DNA of 64,000 nucleotides, taken from positions 12,273,001 through 12,337,000 of the forward strand of contig NC_079875.1 in assembly GCF_029227915.1 (NCBI RefSeq), given 5' to 3'. Positions within the stretch are counted from its first letter, which is position 1; each line of letters opens with the position of its first letter. The position numbers and the translations under genes are program-made. The DNA is from Hydractinia symbiolongicarpus (taxonomy: Eukaryota; Cnidaria; Hydrozoa; Anthoathecata; Hydractiniidae). Below, in pieces: positions 35,906-48,105 of this stretch. A model generated the notes under the pieces. It worked only from the letters and a program-made list of their open reading frames with translations. It was not told the DNA's origin and made no database searches.

Positions 35906-37466
35906 GTAGTAGGTACAATCTTTGTACAAATTAATTAAACAAATATAACTACAATACCAACTTACGTTATAGAGTAACATGGAAAATCAATATATGGGTA
36001 AACTAATGCAAGTATAGCTATGTCGACCAATTTGGATGAAATTTTAGCTAATCTCACTGTTAAACATCTTATTTGGTCCGGTAAATCTACAAAGATACTT
36101 TTGATCCAAGCATTCGGGATCCCTTGTTTGTGGGTTGAGCCTCTAACTGTTAATCTGTGTTGTTGTGATAACCAATAAAGTAAACTAAAGATGAATGTAG
36201 TTGGCAAATCATTAGCTAGCTAGCTAGTTACCAAACGTAAAACTTTGCAATTTTTCCATAGCTATTTAGCTCTCTGTGGCTAACACAGGGAGTATAGCAC
36301 AACTAGAGCTAGTTAGCTAAAAAGAAACAATATTTCTTATTTGATGAAGTTTAGAATTCATATCAAACTATATGATTTTTGCCATAAATTAGCTGAGTGC
36401 CTTAGGCCAAGCGATAGCTTAGCTATGAGCCCGTTGCTTTGTTTTTAAGCCACCACGCCACCAAACTCGTGAAAACATGAAAGTTCCCTTGAGCAAAACC
36501 ACCCTCGTGCAAACGATGTGGCACAATTAAAACAGAAGTCAAAAAATGCCCGACCGCGCACCTTGAGTTCTCTTGTCCCCAGTGCTTTCGAGAGGACTTT
36601 GTACAATAAATATAACAGACGTATTGAAAGTAAACAAATAAAATTTTGTATTTTCTCTACTATAAAATTATATAAAAAACAAGGTCTATCTGCATCTCCA
36701 ATCTTGAGTGTTGCAGAATATCGTGTCTCGGTTAACCTAGGACGCCGGGTCTTAATGTTCTCATATGCCTCAAGTTTCAAATCAGGAGAGAAACAACGAT
36801 CTTACCATGATCGCAGCAGCCTGTTTTTCATCAATCATTCTCCGGGGCGTGATTAAATAAACTTATTGGATCCAAAAAGCACCGAAATAGTGTAGGAAAT
36901 TATCTCAAAATACCCTTTTCACAATACTTTTGGTTTACAATGTTTCGCGATAACTGGGCACAATTTTGGGTTTAAGCTATTTATGCTTTGGTATACCCTT
37001 CTATACTTCATTTTTCTGTTTGAGACGCAAGTTTCAAAAATTTCAGTGCAATTGGAATTTCTCTTTATCCCTAGAAAAGATTAATGACACAATTGTATAC
37101 AAAAAAATACTAAATACATTGGAAGATATTGTTCAAAAATATTTTATTGCACTGTGAGGTTGTAAGATGTGTGACACAGGGTCTCCGGGCTAGTGATTTT
37201 GTTACATTCCCAGGAATTACTTTCAAAGTATCTTAGCAGTATAATTTAAATGAGCTAAAGGAGCGTGTATACATAAACACAACTACTAAATTAAATTATT
37301 TTACAACTTCCTTACCAGTGCATTTTGCTTTGATGATCAACTCGAAAACAGCGCAGTAACGGCTTGAAGCAAAAAACACTAGGAACGAGGATGCGTTAGT
37401 CAGGCTGATAAATAAACAAAACATAACATTTTTAAAAAAATACAAAAAATAGCTAAATGCAATTAA

Positions 37467-38210
37467 CCCTATTCGGTCCGGGGGGGGGGGGCGGATTCCG
37501 CCCCCCCTGACGGTTTTTTTTTTAATAACTCCTGATTGCTTTCTTATATGGCTATGATACTTACTGAGTTTCAACATTTATCTATTACACACCTGCATGC
37601 TAAATTTTTAGGTCCCATACCTTTCAGAGGCTTTGATATTGGCCATTACTCGAAACTACCCCTAAAATCTTTATGAAATCCTTATAATGGGGAAAATGTA
37701 ATAACTCCTGTTAGGATTATCCTTAGTACTTAAAACTTGCAACACAACTTTGTTTCATCAAGAAGAATCATTTTAAATAATTTTGACACGTGACTAATCC
37801 GATTTCCCGATTTTGTCGGATTTTACCCGAACATCAGAAAAAAACGGATTTTCGGCAATTTTTGGCAATTTTTTATCCGATCCATGTAAAAACCGGAAGA
37901 TATGGTAAACAAATTTTATTTAGCTTTCAGAAACTTTAAACAGAATGTAAAAATTCGCTCTAGAACAAAAGTAATTATATTTTAAGCAGATAGTGGCATT
38001 TTTAACAATTTTCAAGCTTTTGGTGACGTCACAGAAAATGTGCTGACGCAAGCAAAAATTTATTGCCGCCATTTTGTTCCTTTTATGACGTACTGTAAGT
38101 GTGCCAAGTTTGATTCAATTTGAACAATCTTATGAAAAGTTATTGAGGGGGGGGCGGAATCCGCCCCCCCCCGGTCATAATATGTTCGAAAAACCCCGGA
38201 CCGAATAGGG
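37467..38210. mobile_element. 744-bp piggyBac-type MITE with TTAA target sites
   Basis: Exact 17-base terminal inverted repeats CCCTATTCGGTCCGGGG are flanked by TTAA at 37463-37466 and 38211-38214, the target duplication of piggyBac elements, whose ends also begin CCC. Just inside each end is a G-run/C-run palindrome around a 'gcggattccgc' core (about 37480-37507 and 38145-38172). No transposase is encoded. Confidence 0.85.
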
Positions 38211-38214
38211 TTAA

Positions 38215-38900
38215 ACTAAAACATATATAGAAAAAAAAAATGTTTGCAAAATCTCTGAAACCACAATAAAAAATAAACGTACTTTTCAATTTATTTTCTT
38301 GATCTGTTTCTTTCATCGCTAACAAAATACAGTGGACCTCCAAGGCGAATAGAAAAAAGTTCGTTATTTGGAGAATTCAAATCAAAAATCAAAAGACCTA
38401 AATCGTTTAAAACTCGAACACTTTCGAACAAAAAATATGGTTCGTTTAATCGAGAGTTCACTATATTGGGGGTTTGTTATATAGATAGGATATATAAGAG
38501 TTTCGTAAGGTTTAAACGAAGGGGAATTGTTTTTGGTACGTTATTTTGAGATGTTAACTATATCAGGGAAGAAGCGAACAGCATAGAAGATTATCAAAAT
38601 TGAATTCAATTATTTGATTTTAAAGCAGATACGTAAAGAGAAGTGTTTTATGAATAGACGTAAACAAGTCTACGCTAAAACGGTTTGGAAAGCCTTGTTT
38701 GTCGCGTGCGTTGCATGGTTGGCTGTCAAAAACAAAATTGTCCTGTCATTCAGAATGTACATTTTGTTCCGTGTCACGAAAAAAACATTTGGTCTTCATT
38801 TCCTAATACTAATTAAATTTCTTTCGAAACTCTCCTTGTAATAAGAAATTCTCAAATTCGACAAAACTTTTAGGCACACAGAAATATTTTTACAGTACCG
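38215..38900. other. Region downstream of tyrosinase 1
   Basis: AT-rich flank between the MITE and the tyrosinase stop codon. Nothing gene-like is seen. It would contain the 3' UTR of the minus-strand tyrosinase 1; no close polyadenylation signal stands out. Confidence 0.4.
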
Positions 38901-41900
38901 CTAAAGAAAGCGATATTTAGTTAGTTCTTCAAAAGAAACTAAAAGTTCTTTCTTGGGAGATCGCTTGTCACCACACGACCCTTCGCCGCAGCATATCTTG
39001 TGTACTTCATTGTTTCCAGTAACAGGATTTTTCGCCAAAACATCAACATCAATTTTATTAACCTCAGTAGGAAAGGAAACATCGTTTTCATGGAATTTAA
39101 ATACAACGCTTTTAAAATTGTTGTACTGGCAATTTTCACAAATTTTGCGATTCCATCGATTTAACACACCACGCTGGCCTGCAAAATATTCTTTACCATT
39201 CTTTTTGTAAAACGCCCGCACAACAAACGAACCTGGGTAGTCATCACATTTCAGATTACACACACGCAAGTAAAACATCCTCTTCCATTTGCACCCACTA
39301 TAGGTGAATTCTGGACTGCCTTTTTTAAAAAATGGCAGGGTTTCCCAATGATGAGTTGGCGCTATAACGGATGTAAAATCAAAACAGATTTCCTTAGGAT
39401 TTGATGTATGTGTTTGTGTCAACCTTTTCATCAAATCAGTGAAGTGCGTTAATTCGGTCACGGTGTATGAATACTTAATCTTTGGCGCATAGCTGGGCCA
39501 ATAAAATTTGTCAAAGGAGCCTACACTATAGGTGTATCCAAGCTGTGCTTCGATATCAACGCAATCTTTGGTTGTCATAGGCATGCCTACTGAATTTTGG
39601 AACGGATACAACACGGTATTCATACCTAATATTTCATCATAGGATTGGTTAGGAGATGGGCCTTGACCATTCGTTGATGTACCAAGAACATCGTCACGTC
39701 CAACTTCACTTCTTTTTTCTTCCCGAATTTTAAAACTTGTTTCAACTGTGCTGTGGTTATGTTTTTTTTGCCAAGCCCAAAACATTCTATCTACATTTGC
39801 ATGATGCACAAAAAAAATTGGATCAAAAGAAGCCATCTCATTTGCACCCATATCTCCATTTGCACCTTCTACCAAACCATAATTTTGTATAATTGGATGT
39901 CCATTATTATCTCTTTCAATTTCCCCGTGTTCATTAGTTTTCGGTAAAGAGAATCCACCTATTGAAAGATGCATATCATTGTGTGGCTGTTCCAAGGAAA
40001 TTGCAACTGTACCTTTAACTCTTGCTGAACTCGTGTTTGAAAATTTATTGTAATCTGTCTCATCCAAGCAGTCTTCATAACTAGATACTACTGAGTTCTT
40101 CTTTCCGAAGCCATGGCTTAACCAGTACTTGATGTTTTCATTCAACAATTCATCTGGAGATTTATTAAGTCGCGATAACTTTTCATTGTGTTTGTTTGCG
40201 ATTTCTGCAGCTGTTTTGGGATTCATGATGCCTGAAAAAGGGTAGCGGACTGTCGTGTAATGGATAGGTTTCTTGTAAAAACTGTTTTCATCGGCATCAA
40301 TTTGCCTTGGCAGAGTGAAATTTAAGAGAGGATTTACTTCTTCTTTACCATCAATCATGACAGTTTTCCTGGTTAAGATGCTAGGTAAACCATGTTGGAG
40401 GCTTTCTTCTGAAGTTTGGTCCCAATAATGTAATGCTACATCTTTACCAGGGATAACTGTCTGCAAGGCTTGTTCCACACGTAAAAGATACAGGCGATGC
40501 CACGATGGAAACAAAACATTAGCATGTTGGCAGTATCCACCCCACTTCTGCTGATTGTGTGGTATGTCGTCCTTTCGTGAAAACAAATGACGCAAATATT
40601 CAAACACAGTATTATTATTATTTTGGATGTCTTCGACTATTGTCTTCTTAAATGGTACACCATGATATGTAGCAAGACTCCAAAACGAATTTGGATTATC
40701 TGGTGGAAGCTCTTTTATTAATTTCCAGGCCTTTAAAAAATCATTGAGTTTTTTTGCGTTCCAAGGCTTTTCTAGTTCACGAAGTGACATCCGTTCTCGT
40801 AACCTGTGAAAAGTTAGCAGAGCATAACTTATACGAAATTAGCGTTTATAAAAATTCTGGGTTAACGAAATAGCGCCTGACCTTAACACGAAGGAGCAAA
40901 TAAAATACTGTTATGTAAAATAAGTCAATGCGGTTTGTAAACTTCAAAAAACCAATTAAAATTAATCCCATTCACGTTGTAAAAAGGAGAGGGGAGGGGG
41001 TATCCTTCAATCCAGGGTTATCTGTCTGAAACTTATAATTGCGTTACTGATTTACTTTATGGTAATTTAGTACTTAATCCCAACGGACACGATACTGGTT
41101 ATTTGATCACTTAATGGTCTTCGTATGCTAGCTTTGGTACCTTATACCCCTTTGACCCCCTTTTTACGCCACAGCACGAAATAATACGCCATGAGAGCGC
41201 ATAATACGCCCATAAACCTTGGGTTCCTTAACTTTGGACTTCTTATCGTGTAAAAGACGGCACAATTTTTAATGTCACATGCTTTTCAGCTTTTAGCAGT
41301 TCGTATATTTAAAACATTTTTTTGAGCTCTGCTATACAAATTTCTAGGATTTCTTGCTAGTGTTTGATACGTAACTTTATATCTTTTTGTGGTTTTAAAT
41401 GGTTTAATACTGCAAATTTTACATGGAATGCTCGCACTACGGTCTTAGGTTAAAAACAACCATCTTAAACCATCTTAAACCCACTTAAATTCCTAGTGTG
41501 AGGCAAACGTAAATGATAGACAGACAGGTTTTTGCGTGAAACATTTTTTCTTTCGTCAGTGTGCTTCACCATTAAATAAAGAAGGCACCAATTAAGAGTT
41601 TTTTGTGAAAAAAGGTTCAATTTTGCTATGAGCTAAACCGGTCCGCAGTGAGGAATCTTAACATGGACGGATAGCCCAGCCGTCTTAGAGCCTGATTATA
41701 TGAGGTTAGTTGGCTCGGTGTTGACCCCGTTGGCGAGTCAACCCGTTTAAAAAAAATTGCATATTATATGGGGAAAGTCAACCCGGGATAAGACCTACAC
41801 TGCTGCCGGGTTGAAAAAAATGCGCGTAATTTTTTAAAAATGGTGGATGCTAGATGTAAAATAAATCAAAATTATCATCATAATTGTCTGAAGTCCAATT

Positions 41901-44320
41901 ACACTTTTAGTCTGCTGCTACTCCCGCCATTATTGTTTTTCTTCTGCTTTGAATCTTAATGCGCATGCTTTTTTCTTTCAACCCGGCGCTTGGGTGGGGA
42001 AAGTTATATCATATTAAACTAGTCAACCCACCTAACCAACCGGTGCCAAGTTGAAAGAACAAGCCTGAGTCGTCTAGGCGGATTGACTAACCTCTTACAA
42101 TGTCATATACTTTTATTGATTAAATTGAATAACTAACTTTTAATGGTTAAAATTTTGGGCTTTACATCAAAATATTTTAGCAGGAATTGTAGCTGCATTT
42201 TTACTGATTAAATGGAATGTGCCAATAAAATAGATTGTATTTTCTAATTATTTCATTCCAAATATTCAAGAAGAGTTTTTTTATACTTTAAAGTTGTCAT
42301 TATGAGATATAATTCTTCACCTCTTTTTACTAACTACCTCGTTTACTTTCGTAGAAAATGTGCTGGCACACCCCCAGAACTGAATTCTAATATCATTGCA
42401 GAAAGCTTGGTTAACTTTGTTAGATTCAAAATCCCAGCTTTGATGAATGATCACTCTGCGAAATGAAATTCTGCAGGCACTAACTAATAATTTCATAAAT
42501 GTCTAATAAAAAAACATATTTTAAATAACTGTAAAACACAATTTTTGAATTCGCTAGCACGTTGAGCGGTATTTTATAAAACATTTTGGTTATTTTACTG
42601 AATTTGAATTAATTTCTACAATCTTTTTTAAGTCCGTTATTCAATATTGTGCCTCCACGTAAAGTTTATATTTCTTTTTTTTTTAATTATTTTGGTTAGA
42701 AAAAAACCTCCTAAAATGTAGTAAGCAACAATTAGTACATTCAGCGTGGTCCTTTTCCTTAATTTCGGGGTCCTTATAAACACAGACGTGAATTATACCG
42801 TGAAGCAAGTGTGTTGGGACTAGTGCAATTTAAAGCTGCTTAGCTCACCCACGCATCTGTAAAAGCAACACTTCTGTACCCCACCAGTTGCACAAAATTC
42901 GAGAGTCGATGCTTTTTATTAACTTTGTAAAAAGACCGAACAAGTACCATTGTCTTAATATTTTCGTGACAGGTTATAGATCCGTGTTAGAAAAAAAAGC
43001 TGAGACCCCCGCTGAGTTACAAAATCGTGCTATGGAAACACGAATATCAAATGCGATATCTTTTTATCCACTTTGTTGCGACGGCTAAATAAAATGGACG
43101 GGCTGTCTCTGCACGGACCCCCGCTGAGTTAAAAAATCATGCTACGGAAACACGAATAACAAATGCGATATATTTCTATCCACTTTGTTGCGACGGGTAA
43201 ATCTAAAGGACAGGCGAACCCGTGGATTTTCCCACGGACTAACGGCTAGTCTCTTTAATAATAGCCGTATTTTGTCTGTCTCTGCGCGGACCCCCCGGTG
43301 AGTTAGAAAATCGTGCTATGGGAACACGAATATCAAATGCGATAAATTTTTATCCACTTTTTTGCGACGGGCTTTTAAAGAACGGGCGAACCCTCCATAA
43401 AAATAGCCGTAACCTTGTGTGTTCACAACGGTTGCCAAAACCTTAAACAATACTGCACGCAAGGTAATCCAATTATTTAATCCTAAAAAGTAAACAAGGA
43501 TGTATGAAATAGCAATGTGGAAATGTGTAAAGGGGGTAAATTTTCAAAGGCTAAAAACTTGTTTTCTATATTAATAGTCGTATTATTTTGTGATAATGAT
43601 GTCATTGACTTCATGCTAAAGAAGCGAGCAACTGTGCACATGGCGTACAAAAACAAGATTTCATCTTTGTTATTAATTGAATTAGGAAAAGACATAATAT
43701 CAAAGACATTAACCAATTCCCTTGATCGCCTAGTTGTTATGTTAGATTATGATGTTGTCTAGCAAACTAGTTAATCCACTTATCATAAGTACAATAATTT
43801 TTTTTTATAACAACAACGCTTATAATTAAATACTTAATACATATAAGCTCAAATTTCTATGAAACTAAGCATAATGCTAACCATACCTTGAAGCTCAGAA
43901 CGTACCTTAACAACCAAAAATTTTGGCGTATATAAGTTCGGCGGAAAAATTTTTGGTCTATATATAATTATCTTTATATGCAATTATCGTTTTCTCTAAT
44001 TTTTGTTTTTAAGTTACATATATAGGGTTGTTCTTAACTTAAAGGTTTAAAAAACCTTTGCTTCCTTGGAAAGTTATTCAACATTTTTATTAAGAATTTT
44101 GTGCTTTAAATGTTTTCTAAATGCTTTTAATTTTCCTCTGAATATATAATGTACGATGAAAATCTTACTCGAGATAACATTCATTATTCCATGATGCAAA
44201 CGTATATGTTGCTTCAGAATGTCTCTCTCCTTTGCATGTCCTGCAGCGCGAATTCATTTCTTTTTAAGGTATTCTTACCTTACGAATAACATAATATAAA
44301 ACTTACTTTGTTTTTTCCAT
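38901..44320 (-). CDS. Tyrosinase / phenoloxidase-like copper protein 1
   Basis: A type-3 copper enzyme expected to oxidise phenols or catechols to quinones with O2. Coding exons on the minus strand: mini-exon 44320-44307 (14 nt, M-E-K-T and two bases) and main exon 40803-38901, giving 638 residues. Copper site A: ATYHG (His about 52) and CQHANVLFPSWHR (His about 98 and 107), with the Cys two before the second His that often forms a thioether. Copper site B: HNDMH (about 278-282) and FFVHHANVDRMFW (about 335-345). A Cys-rich beta-type C-terminal region follows (about 430-638; CNLKCDDYPG). The long-exon ATG is internal: frame continues through an acceptor at 40804-40806 to Leu-Arg-Glu-Arg, and the mini-exon supplies the true start. 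No signal peptide is visible, which is unusual for animal tyrosinases. First of three minus-strand tandem genes. Substrate unknown. Confidence 0.9.
41665..42100. repeat. Unclassified repeat-like insert in tyrosinase 1 intron
   Basis: A more GC-rich block with recurring 'gtcaacccg'/'cgggttga' motifs in both orientations. It is flanked by a possible GCCTGA duplication (left near 41692, right near 42064) that interrupts a sequence resembling a tRNA-like head. It is probably a MITE-like insertion; the exact ends are uncertain. Confidence 0.35.
42970..43440 (+). mobile_element. Head-to-tail Helitron-like array in tyrosinase 1 intron
   Basis: Three imperfect copies of a roughly 100-180 bp unit (cores near 43000-43090, 43120-43200 and 43295-43380; each has 'gctgagtta', 'ggaaacacgaat' and 'atccacttt.ttgcgacgg'). 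A Helitron 3' end with hairpin 'cccgtggattttcccacgg' and CTAG at 43249 is followed with no gap by a new 5' end, TCTCTTTAATAATAGCCG, at 43250. Confidence 0.6.
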
Positions 44321-44470
44321 TTTCGTGCATTGTCCCTAGATCTCTATTTTAAGTAGTCCGCAGCGAGCATTATACGTATTCTTATCCACTCTGGACACCG
44401 AATAACATGGTGCAACCTTAATTTGCATCACTGCACAACCTATTTTTCACACGACAAAACCTGGTTTTTA
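44321..44470 (-). promoter_or_regulatory. 5' UTR / promoter-proximal segment of tyrosinase 1
   Basis: Directly upstream of the mini-exon start. Patches such as 'attttaagtagtccgcagc' and 'caacctatttttc' correspond in order to patches upstream of the mini-exons of tyrosinases 2 and 3, although the rest has diverged. This suggests a retained leader or promoter; no TATA box or initiator is assigned. Confidence 0.35.
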
Positions 44471-46759
44471 CATGTATATAGATCAAAAATTTATATTATT
44501 GTTAAAAGTAGGCTGTAAAATATTAGATAAATAAATAATAATAAAAAAGGAACAAGAAAAGACATATTACAGTAGCAAGGAATAAGTTGTAAAACGATTC
44601 TGTTTCTTTCATGACAAATTCTTTCACACTTAGAAATGTTGTAATAAAAAAGAAAATATTTAACCAAATATAACATAAATTTCCACTTGGTAATCGTATG
44701 GTCCTTACAGGTATCTTTTAGCTGTTCTTAGAAAACCTTTGACACGATACTTCATTCCTTCGCAGCGTTTAGGTCTGGTTTGTTTTCGTAGAAACTATAA
44801 GTACATCGCCTTTATGTACGCCGCTTACACAACTCCGCGCTATAGAACTTCTTTTTGTCATTGATGTTGATTGATTTGGTCATTTTTGTTTAAGTGGAAA
44901 CCAGCCTTCAGTATTATTTAAAAGAACCGCTCAATATGCATTAAATGTCTTATACAAAAATCAAGGCTAATTAGACTTAATTGTTCGTTTGTTGCCTACT
45001 TTGTTAATAATTACACGAATTCGATATCTCCAGGGACCGTGCGGAAAAGAGACACTGTCGGAGAGTTAGTAGACAAATTTTTTTAGCGCTTTCATCAGTT
45101 TTAAAGTTCAAGCTGCAAAGTGTTACGTTGAATTTTTGTTACGTTGAATTTTTGGTTAAAGCGTTAAGGTTTGTCATTAATTAAGGAAATGGTCAATAAT
45201 ATGCAGTGATATGGGTAAGTCTAAGACGCTTATCGTACCTTATTGTTTAAGGGTTTCAGGCAAATAAGTAGAAATGATAGCAATATAGTTTGTTGCTGCA
45301 GAGACCAAAGTTATACTTGTTAAAACAGCACAGAAGAAAGACGAATTATATTCATGCAAGGTTATCAAGCCAAACTCCTAAATGGTGCGGTACTAGCTAC
45401 CTGGTCCCAGTTATACTTAACATCTGGTTGATCGTGTGAAACTGATGGTATTACTCAGTGGCCTTACATAGCATATATTCAACTACTTAGCTTTCAATCT
45501 CAACGAGCATGGTGGAACGGATTTAAACCATTATAAGAACTAAAAGGTTTCAGATATTTTAATAGGGGAATGTCTTGCAACTTTTAGTTAACAATGCATG
45601 GATTTATCATCAGCTTAGTTTTTTAACAGCAGATTACAGACAGTCTGAAAGGATAAATAATGCACCACATTAACTTTTGGTATGTGTCAGAGCCGATTGT
45701 ATATGTGTAGCTGGTATGTTCGAAACATGTGACCACATCGCAGCGATGTTATACCCTATTGAGGCAGCTGCCGGATTGGAACTTAAAAAAAACTTTTGTC
45801 TACAGCAGAAAATTGTGAATAGCTTTCCAGCCGAACAAAGGTTAAATCAAAAAAAAGTTACAAAATTATCCTTTAGTCGTGATCTTACGGTAAACGCGGA
45901 AAACAAATAGATTAACGTCAGGATATTAACGTCAACATCTTACTAAACTAAAGCCGATAGGGAATGTAAGCTTCAAGAATCAAATATGAATATCACTTGT
46001 AACGGATGTTACAGGTTGTCCACATTCTTATTAGTTTTTCATCTGGACACCGCATGGATACGTTTGATGGATACATGATTGTAAAGAAGCGTACTGCAAT
46101 GATTTTTGCAGTCTTATTTCATTCTCTTGGCAGCCATAAAAAGAATCAGTAATATAGACGTTTGATTTTGCGTTAAGAACAATAGGCAAGTCAAATAACA
46201 GTTACTAAAGAACATTACTCACTTAATATGGGTTGAACCTTATTTTTATTTCAGAAAATTATTTTCTTTGCCTTTTCGGTCTTGTGCTTTCAAAAACATC
46301 TATATAAAGCTCGCTATCTGAGACATTCGTTAAGAATAATTTTTGCAAAATTTAGGTTTCTTTTACAAAAAATTATGATACTAATTGTTTCCACCTGGTT
46401 TACCTAAAATTTGTACCACAGTGATGTTAATTACAATTTGCTTAAAGGGGGAAATTGCTCGTCCCCTCCGACCCATCAAAAAACAAAAAAACAACTTTGC
46501 TTTTTTACTTCCTGTGGGCCTGGTTGAAAGGCGCGGTCTGAGCAACAGCCAACCGCTTTTAACGAGAAGTTTTAGCTTGTTTTTGTTTGACCTGATAACC
46601 AACTTTAGTTAATTTGAGACTTTCTCACAAAAAATCCATCGTGTGTTAAGAAAAGCGGCTGAAGAACATGTTTAATTCAGGCTAATCATATACAGATTTT
46701 TAAAAATAGCGTATACGGCTATATTTGCATATACATTAGCCTCCCAAGTGCTGCAAAGA

Positions 46760-46830
46760 TACGGAGTAAGACTTGAATCCACGACCTCGCGCTTGCCGGG
46801 CGTTTGCTCTACTGACTAAGCTATCGATCT
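46760..46830 (-). other. tRNA-like sequence (pseudogene or SINE head)
   Basis: On the minus strand there is an A-box-like 'tagcttagtcagtagagc' and, about 30 bases later, a B-box-like 'gtggattcaagtc'. The acceptor stem and anticodon arm do not pair well, so this is not a credible functional tRNA. Confidence 0.45.
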
Positions 46831-48088
46831 AATGCTTTCTCCTTAACACATGTAGTAGACGAGGCGAGGATACTACCTCTTTGCGACATACGACGAGGGT
46901 AAGGCGTATGTCTTCCTTACGACATACCTTTTAACTTACACGTACCAACGAGATATGTGTCACAGATGCATCGTTGTTCCTATAGTATACGACTATTTCT
47001 CAAATTCACAAGTGGTAAGGGCAATAAATTTAACACGTGGTTACGGCAGATTGTATATTTCACAAACCTTGAAAGCAACATACTCTAAAAATATTAGCGC
47101 ATGAGTCACGTGCTAATACGACCAATCGTAAATTTTCTCTTTACAAATTAAAATAAGTTTTAGAAATGATATAAAAATACCCGTGAAAATATACTGCTTG
47201 CAAAATTATTTTTAAAATTATTGTTATAATACTTCTCCAACAGTATATTGTATTGCTAAATTAACAAAATGGAAATTATAAGTCATACCGCCCTCTCCAA
47301 AGAAATTCTAATCTCAAATGTCAAAAAGTACAGTTATTGAGGAGTGAATTCTAAACCAACAAAATTCTGTTACTTTGACATTTTGCATATTCGCAATCTT
47401 CATATATAATAGCAAATAGATGAACAAGTAATATTGACCGTGATGCTTCGAATAAACTCCCCCGGTTTGTACAAATTCTTGAGAACAATGTCTCTTCGAG
47501 GCCGCGCTTAGAATTTTTAAGTGAACGAAGAAATAAAAACAGCATGAAAGTGTCAAAAATCAGAATTTTGTGTTGAAATTATGTCTTAAGTATTATAAAC
47601 ATATCATTATCTCATGTCCTCATGACTAGTATGCTCTCTTTTCAAACTTTTGTCACAATGTGCAGATTTTTATTCAGATAAGACGTTGGGCAAGGATGAG
47701 ATACGAAGAAACGAAAACAGCATTAATGTGTCAAAAAATTAAAATTTTAGTTTAAAATTATGTCCAGTATACTCTCTTTTCAAACTTCCGTCAAAATGTG
47801 CAGATTTCTAGTTACGTCGTATCAAAATTTTACCGTCGCCGTTATGGTCAGAATGCTGATTGTATGTTGTGTAAAATACTAACCACAATGTTTTATAAAT
47901 ACAAAGCCGCAAATAGAAGTTTAAAATTCGAAAAAGTTGACATTCTAATGATGACATCCAATAATATTACGGAAAACTGGTTAAATGATGCGAAGTTAAA
48001 AAAAATTAAAAAAAATCGCTCATAATAGTAATTCAATTATAAAAAATGCTTGATTGTGAATGTTTCTGATGCCACACACTCTGAGAAA

Positions 48089-48094
48089 TTTATT
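48089..48094 (-). terminator. Likely polyadenylation signal of tyrosinase 2
   Basis: AATAAA on the minus strand starts about a dozen bases past the TAG stop at 48106-48108. Closeness and orientation fit a very short 3' UTR, but the hexamer is common in AT-rich DNA. Confidence 0.4.
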
Positions 48095-48105
48095 GATCAA
48101 CAGAA

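Larger units (their letters stand above)
44471..48105. other. Intergenic region between tyrosinases 1 and 2
   Basis: No gene seen. It contains a tRNA-like sequence on the minus strand near 46760-46830 and the 3' flank of tyrosinase 2. Short open frames on both strands are AT-rich and show no family features. Confidence 0.45.
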
